Positions 60,348 through 64,000 of a stretch of 64,000 nucleotides of DNA are shown here, in pieces (within the stretch, counting starts at the first letter, position 1; each line of letters starts with the position of its first letter). The notes beneath the pieces were generated by a model that saw only the letters and a list, made by a program, of their open reading frames with translations, did no database searches and was not told where the DNA came from. The stretch lies in NCBI GenBank assembly GCA_021771675.1, contig JAETOP010000002.1:51746-115745 (forward strand), read 5' to 3'. The position numbers and the translations under genes were made by a program. The stretch comes from Oscillospiraceae bacterium. GTDB lineage: Bacteria > Bacillota_A > Clostridia > Oscillospirales > Oscillospiraceae.

Positions 60348-61439
60348 ATGTCCGAAAGTTTACAGGAGCGCGTTGTCAAAATCAAGGTGATTGGTGTGGG
60401 CGGCGCCGGTAATAATGTTATCAATAGGATGATTGAATCCGGCGTGGACGGTGTGGAGTTCATTGCCGTCAATACCGATAAACAAGATTTGAATAAATCC
60501 ATTTGCAAGAATAAAATTCAGATTGGTGAGAAGCTGACCAACGGCATGGGGGCCGGCTCCAAGCCTGAGATCGGCAAGAAGTCTGCCGAGGAAAGCCGCG
60601 CATCCATCGCCAAGGTACTGGAGGGCACCGACATGGTGTTCATTACCGCCGGTATGGGTGGCGGCACCGGTACCGGCGCAGCGCCCATTGTGGCGGATCT
60701 GGCCCATGAGGCAGGAATTCTCACCGTGGGCGTGGTCACCAAGCCCTTCAAGTTTGAGGGTGCCAACCGGATGCGCCAGGCGGAGCAGGGCATTCAGGAT
60801 CTGAGCGAAAAGGTGGATTCTCTGATTATCATCCCCAACGACCGGCTAAAATACGTTACCGATCAGAAGATCACCTTTGCCAACGCTTTCGGAATTGCCG
60901 ACGATGTACTGAAGCAGGCCGTTACCTCCATCTCTGAGCTGGTCGGTTTCTCCCAGAATGTAATCATCAACTTGGATTTTGCCGACGTTTCCGCTGTGAT
61001 GAAGTCTGCCGGCCGGGCGCATATGGGCGTGGGCACCGCCTCCGGACGGGAGAAGGCGGAGCAGGCTGCCAGCGCTGCCGTTTCCAGCCCTCTGCTGGAA
61101 ACCTCTATCAACGGTGCCACCGGTGTGCTGATTAACATCACCGGCTCCGCCGAGATGACCCTGGACGATGTGGAGACTGCTGCCGGAATTGTGCAGGAGG
61201 CCGCCAATCCCGAGGCAAACATCATCTTCGGTGCTACCTGCTCCGACACCTTCCAGGATGAAATGCGGGTCACCGTCATCGCCACCGGCTTCGATGGCAA
61301 CGCCATTAACTACACCACCCGTAAGACCGCAGCGACTGCTGATGACATCGATTCCCCTGTGGCTGCCGCTTCCAAGCCAAGCAAACCTGTGGACATCGGC
61401 GATATTGACGAGATTTTCAGCATCTTCAAACGGAACTGA
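60348..61439 (+). CDS. ftsZ: Cell division GTPase FtsZ
   Basis: 363 residues. Tubulin-like; forms the Z-ring. GTP loop GGMGGGTGTGAAP, first loop GVGGAGNNVIN, T7 loop NLDFADVSAVM. The linker after ~320 is short, and the C-terminal peptide DIGDIDEIFSIFKRN carries the conserved tail that binds FtsA/SepF. ftsA is absent, as is usual in this group. AGGAGG ahead of ATG. Confidence 0.98.
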   Translation: MSESLQERVVKIKVIGVGGAGNNVINRMIESGVDGVEFIAVNTDKQDLNKSICKNKIQIGEKLTNGMGAGSKPEIGKKSAEESRASIAKVLEGTDMVFITAGMGGGTGTGAAPIVADLAHEAGILTVGVVTKPFKFEGANRMRQAEQGIQDLSEKVDSLIIIPNDRLKYVTDQKITFANAFGIADDVLKQAVTSISELVGFSQNVIINLDFADVSAVMKSAGRAHMGVGTASGREKAEQAASAAVSSPLLETSINGATGVLINITGSAEMTLDDVETAAGIVQEAANPEANIIFGATCSDTFQDEMRVTVIATGFDGNAINYTTRKTAATADDIDSPVAAASKPSKPVDIGDIDEIFSIFKRN

Positions 61440-61448
61440 TTTTTAGCG

Positions 61449-61480
61449 ACATCCCGACCCTACCGGGTCGGGATGTTTTT
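61449..61480 (+). terminator. ftsZ terminator
   Basis: Perfect 12-bp arms ACATCCCGACCC / GGGTCGGGATGT with a TACC loop, then TTTTG. Confidence 0.92.
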
Positions 61481-61496
61481 GACGTGGAGATTTGTT

Positions 61497-62246
61497 ATGA
61501 GTGTATACGAAGCTTTGGCCCTCAGCTATGACCGGCTGACAAATGACGTGGATTATGAGGCCACGGTTTCATTTTATGAAGAGATTCTGGCAAGGGAAGA
61601 AGTGTCTCCCCGGAGCGCTGCGGATTTGGCCTGCGGTACCGGCTCTGTAACGGCGCTGCTGGCGAAAAAAGGGATACCGGTGATCGGAGTAGACCTCTCT
61701 GAAGAAATGCTGACTGTGGCCCAGCAGAAGACCCAGCACCTGTCTCCCAGGCCGATATTTCTGCATCAGGACCTGTCCCGGCTGTATCTGCCACGGGGGG
61801 TGGACCTGGCGGTATGCGCCTTGGACAGCCTGGATTACATCACCGACCCTGCTGGCTGCGCTGCCGCAATCCGGCGGATATACCGGTGCCTGAACCCCGG
61901 CGGAATTTTTATCTTTGACGTGAACACACCGGAAAAGCTCCGGGCCATGGACGATCAGGTTTTCCTTGACGAGGATGAGAATGTCTACTGTGTCTGGCGT
62001 GGGATTTTCGATGAAAAAAGCAATATCTGCACCTACGGTATGGACCTGTTCCAGCGGGAGGGAAAGCTGTGGCGGCGCTCCTTTGAAGAACACCGGGAGT
62101 ATGCCTATTCTCAGGAACAGCTGACTGCTTACTTGAAATCTGCGGGATTTGTGAGCATCCAAGTCTACGGTAACCGAGAATTTGCATCGCCGAAGCCGGG
62201 AGAGCAGCGGATTTATTTCAGCGCGCGGAAAGGAAAAAGAAAATGA
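61497..62246 (+). CDS. Class I SAM-dependent methyltransferase
   Basis: 249 residues from ATG 61497 (GTGGAG upstream); a TTG 24 bases earlier lies in the terminator. SAM motif ADLACGTGSVTALL, acidic strand end VIGVDLSEEML, then a C-terminal beta region. It resembles clostridial small-molecule methyltransferases (YqeM-like). Overlaps hslO by four bases, so the two are coupled. Substrate unknown. Confidence 0.87.
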   Translation: MSVYEALALSYDRLTNDVDYEATVSFYEEILAREEVSPRSAADLACGTGSVTALLAKKGIPVIGVDLSEEMLTVAQQKTQHLSPRPIFLHQDLSRLYLPRGVDLAVCALDSLDYITDPAGCAAAIRRIYRCLNPGGIFIFDVNTPEKLRAMDDQVFLDEDENVYCVWRGIFDEKSNICTYGMDLFQREGKLWRRSFEEHREYAYSQEQLTAYLKSAGFVSIQVYGNREFASPKPGEQRIYFSARKGKRK

Positions 62247-63121
62247 AGGATTATTTGGTTCGAGGTATGAGTATGGATGGCTTTGTGAAAGTGGTGGCCA
62301 TCCGGTCCACGGAGATTGTCCGCCGGGCTGCCCAGATACATGGTACAACACCCAATGCCACTGCCGCCTTTGGCCGTGCTTTGACCGCTGCTTCCATCAT
62401 GGGAAATATGCAGAAAGTGGAAAACGGCTCTATGACGCTGCAAGTCCGGGGCGGCGGCCCCATCGGAACCATCACCGTGGTGTCTGATTCGGTGGGCAAC
62501 GTCCGTGGCTGCGTCACGGAGCCCAAAGTGCCTCTGGTGGAGAAGTATCCGGGAAAGCTGGATGTGGGGGCTACCGTTGGCACCAATGGCACCCTGACGG
62601 TGATCCGGGACCTGCAAATGAAGGAGCCTTATGTGGGCTCCACAGCCCTTGTCTCCGGGGAGATTGCCGATGATGTGACAGCGTACTTTGCTCAGAGCGA
62701 ACAAACGCCTACAGCCTGCGCCCTGGGCGTCCTGGTGGATCGGGACAGGAGCGTGAAGGTGGCAGGGGGTTATCTGGTTCAGTTGCTGCCTGGGGCTCCC
62801 GATGAGGATATTGATCAGGTCGAGCAGGGGATTCAGCGCGCCGGTGCCGTCACACCCATGCTGGAACAGGGACTTACCCCGGAGGACATTCTGGGTCAGG
62901 TCTTTGGCGAACTTGGCATCGTATTCCTGGATACGGTGGAGGTCAGCTATAAATGCTATTGCAGCCGCAGCCGGGTGGAGAGTGTGCTCATCAGCTTGGG
63001 AAGAAAGGAACTGACGCAGATTATGGAGGAGGGGGAGAGCTTCCCGGTGGAATGCCAGTTCTGCGACCGGGTATATCGATTCACGCCGGAAGAAATTCGA
63101 GCACTTTTGGGAAAAGTTTGA
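62243..63121 (+). CDS. hslO: Redox-regulated chaperone Hsp33
   Basis: 292 residues. The zinc switch is seen near the end as CYC (315 bases before the stop region, residues ~235-237) and CQFC (~268-271), the CxC...CxxC tetrad. LGRALTAASIMG and GGYLVQLLPGA are family motifs. Disulfide formation under oxidative or bleach stress releases zinc and turns on holdase activity. Confidence 0.96.
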   Translation: MKDYLVRGMSMDGFVKVVAIRSTEIVRRAAQIHGTTPNATAAFGRALTAASIMGNMQKVENGSMTLQVRGGGPIGTITVVSDSVGNVRGCVTEPKVPLVEKYPGKLDVGATVGTNGTLTVIRDLQMKEPYVGSTALVSGEIADDVTAYFAQSEQTPTACALGVLVDRDRSVKVAGGYLVQLLPGAPDEDIDQVEQGIQRAGAVTPMLEQGLTPEDILGQVFGELGIVFLDTVEVSYKCYCSRSRVESVLISLGRKELTQIMEEGESFPVECQFCDRVYRFTPEEIRALLGKV

Positions 63122-63195
63122 TTTTGTGGATAAATTGGTGGAGAATACCGGGATTTTGCTGCTAAATGATTTTTGAAAAATTTTGAAAAAATTGC

Positions 63196-63224
63196 TTGAC
63201 AAAACGAGGGTTTCCATGTATAAT
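63196..63224 (+). promoter_or_regulatory. Promoter of the tRNA cluster
   Basis: Consensus -35 TTGACA (63196-63201), 17-bp spacer, -10 TATAAT (63219-63224), 41 bases before the first tRNA. Confidence 0.85.
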
Positions 63225-63265
63225 GAACCCCGTCGTTGAGGGAAACCAAGCGGCGGAAGGCCTTT

Positions 63266-63341
63266 GGGAGCATAGCTCAGCTGGGAGAGCACATGCCTTA
63301 CAAGCATGGGGTCACAGGTTCGAGCCCTGTTGTTCCCACCA
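63266..63341 (+). tRNA. tRNA-Val (TAC)
   Basis: 76 bases with CCA. Acceptor GGGAGCA / TGTTCCC, anticodon stem CATGC / GCATG with loop CTTACAA (anticodon TAC). Complements the Val(CAC) gene at 14651. Confidence 0.95.
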
Positions 63342-63348
63342 ATTATCT

Positions 63349-63425
63349 GGCCCGGTGGTGCAGTCGGTTAGCACGCCAGCCTGTCACGCTGGAGGTCGAC
63401 GGTTCGAGTCCGTTCCGGGTCGCCA
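63349..63425 (+). tRNA. tRNA-Asp (GTC)
   Basis: 77 bases with CCA. Acceptor GGCCCGG / CCGGGTC, anticodon stem CCAGC / GCTGG with loop CTGTCAC (anticodon GTC). Confidence 0.95.
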
Positions 63426-63471
63426 TTTTCAATATTTTGCATCCGAGTGGGACGCAGGTTCCGCTCGACAT

Positions 63472-63547
<76 letters not shown>

Positions 63548-63548
63548 T

Positions 63549-63567
63549 GGTTCCGCTTTGCGGAACC
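63549..63567 (+). other. Inter-tRNA hairpin
   Basis: GGTTCCGC / GCGGAACC with a TTT loop between tRNA-Phe and tRNA-Gly; no U-run, so more likely a processing signal than a terminator. Confidence 0.5.
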
Positions 63568-63572
63568 AAGAT

Positions 63573-63648
63573 GCGGGTGTAGCTCATCCGGTAGAGCGCC
63601 ACCTTGCCAAGGTGGAGGTAGCGAGTTCGAGCCTCGTCACCCGCTCCA
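63573..63648 (+). tRNA. tRNA-Gly (GCC)
   Basis: 76 bases with CCA. Acceptor GCGGGTG / CACCCGC, anticodon stem CCACC / GGTGG with loop TTGCCAA (anticodon GCC). Confidence 0.95.
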
Positions 63649-63652
63649 AACC

Positions 63653-63682
63653 AATAAGGAACGCCTCTTTGCGTTCCTTATT
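63653..63682 (+). terminator. Hairpin between tRNA-Gly and tRNA-Cys
   Basis: Perfect 12-bp arms AATAAGGAACGC / GCGTTCCTTATT, then TCAT. Possibly a partial terminator that lowers tRNA-Cys output. Confidence 0.6.
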
Positions 63683-63688
63683 TCATAT

Positions 63689-63763
63689 GGTACCGTGGCC
63701 AAGTGGTAAGGCAAAGGTCTGCAAAACCTTCATTCGCCAGTTCAAATCTGGCCGGTACCTCCA
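63689..63763 (+). tRNA. tRNA-Cys (GCA)
   Basis: 75 bases with CCA. Acceptor GGTACCG / CGGTACC, anticodon stem AAGGT / ACCTT with loop CTGCAAA (anticodon GCA). Confidence 0.95.
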
Positions 63764-63767
63764 AAAA

Positions 63768-63808
63768 GTGCTCTGTGTGTTTCTTTCACACGGAGCATTT
63801 TTATTTCC
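63768..63808 (+). terminator. Terminator of the tRNA cluster
   Basis: TGCTCTGTGTG / CACACGGAGCA hairpin, then TTTTTATTT. Confidence 0.88.
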
Positions 63809-63932
63809 CTTTTATATAAAAACAGGGGAGAATCCACTAAAAACTATAGCAAATTGTTCCTCTTTACTTTGAATTTGTGATATTATCCTAAATTCTGCAA
63901 AAATTATCCTTCACACCTAAAAAAGTTCAAAA

Positions 63933-63980
63933 AGCAAGCCTTATTTAGGAAAAATGGCAAAATAAGGCTTGCTATTTTTG
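63933..63980 (+). terminator. Terminator near right edge, followed by a -10 box
   Basis: Perfect 14-bp arms AGCAAGCCTTATTT / AAATAAGGCTTGCT, then ATTTTT. No ORF is seen in 63809-63932, an AT-rich stretch. A TATAAT at 63992-63997 suggests a promoter leading out of the window. Confidence 0.7.
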
Positions 63981-64000
63981 TTGCCGTATGATATAATTAG

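Overview
The window looks like chromosomal DNA from a spore-forming, gut-type clostridium, most likely of the Oscillospirales. The grounds are: moderately high GC with strong AGGAGG ribosome sites; sporulation genes (spoVAC, spmA, spmB, a PASTA-domain transpeptidase); a Phe T-box leader; IreB; MraZ and a Gram-positive dcw cluster; and a MurE with the DNPR motif of meso-diaminopimelate peptidoglycan. The species assignment is inference.

Layout. 1-6200: end of a secreted or lipoprotein-like Ig-domain protein, a DUF5412-like membrane protein, then a sigma factor / membrane protein / ABC ATPase / ABC permease operon and a decayed gene end. 6370-10582: MarR regulator with a heterodimeric ABC exporter. 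10589-14573: a YheO-like regulator divergent from ridA / aminotransferase / NhaC-type antiporter. 14605-20240: tRNA-Val(CAC), then an SRPBCC protein and a Bce-type two-component/ABC module with a previously unlisted 30-codon ORF between kinase and ATPase. 20250-25300: orphan spoVAC, then uxuA / uxuB-like / GH13 operon ending at a short palindromic repeat. 25298-35796: mostly single-gene units: DUF3021-LytTR pair, BrnQ and its probable XRE regulator, ECF S component, NagB, M42 peptidase, a PRTase, a Nudix hydrolase, MerR, an SH3-NlpC/P60 hydrolase, a small conserved protein, IreB. 35840-39635: pheST under a Phe T-box. 39758-48134: exonuclease, LRR protein, spmAB, a 27-codon ORF with its own promoter and terminator, rsmI-trmN6, a second copy of the repeat, ferredoxin, Clp ATPase. 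48216-61480: dcw cluster mraZ-rsmH-ftsL-PBP-murE-murF-mraY-ftsW-murG-ftsQ-ftsZ, without murD. 61497-64000: methyltransferase, hslO and a five-gene tRNA cluster (Val, Asp, Phe, Gly, Cys).

Most of the window is ordinary core and transport functions. The points that most deserve a second look are the two tiny ORFs (17304-17396 and 43523-43606), the paired palindromic repeats (25230-25300 and 45339-45426), the twin 15-bp perfect palindromes between brnQ and the XRE gene, the PRTase with an altered PRPP loop, the tandem duplication in the FtsQ N-terminus, and the sigma/ABC cassette. I found no CRISPR array, phage, transposase or integrase, and no clear new defence or biosynthetic system.
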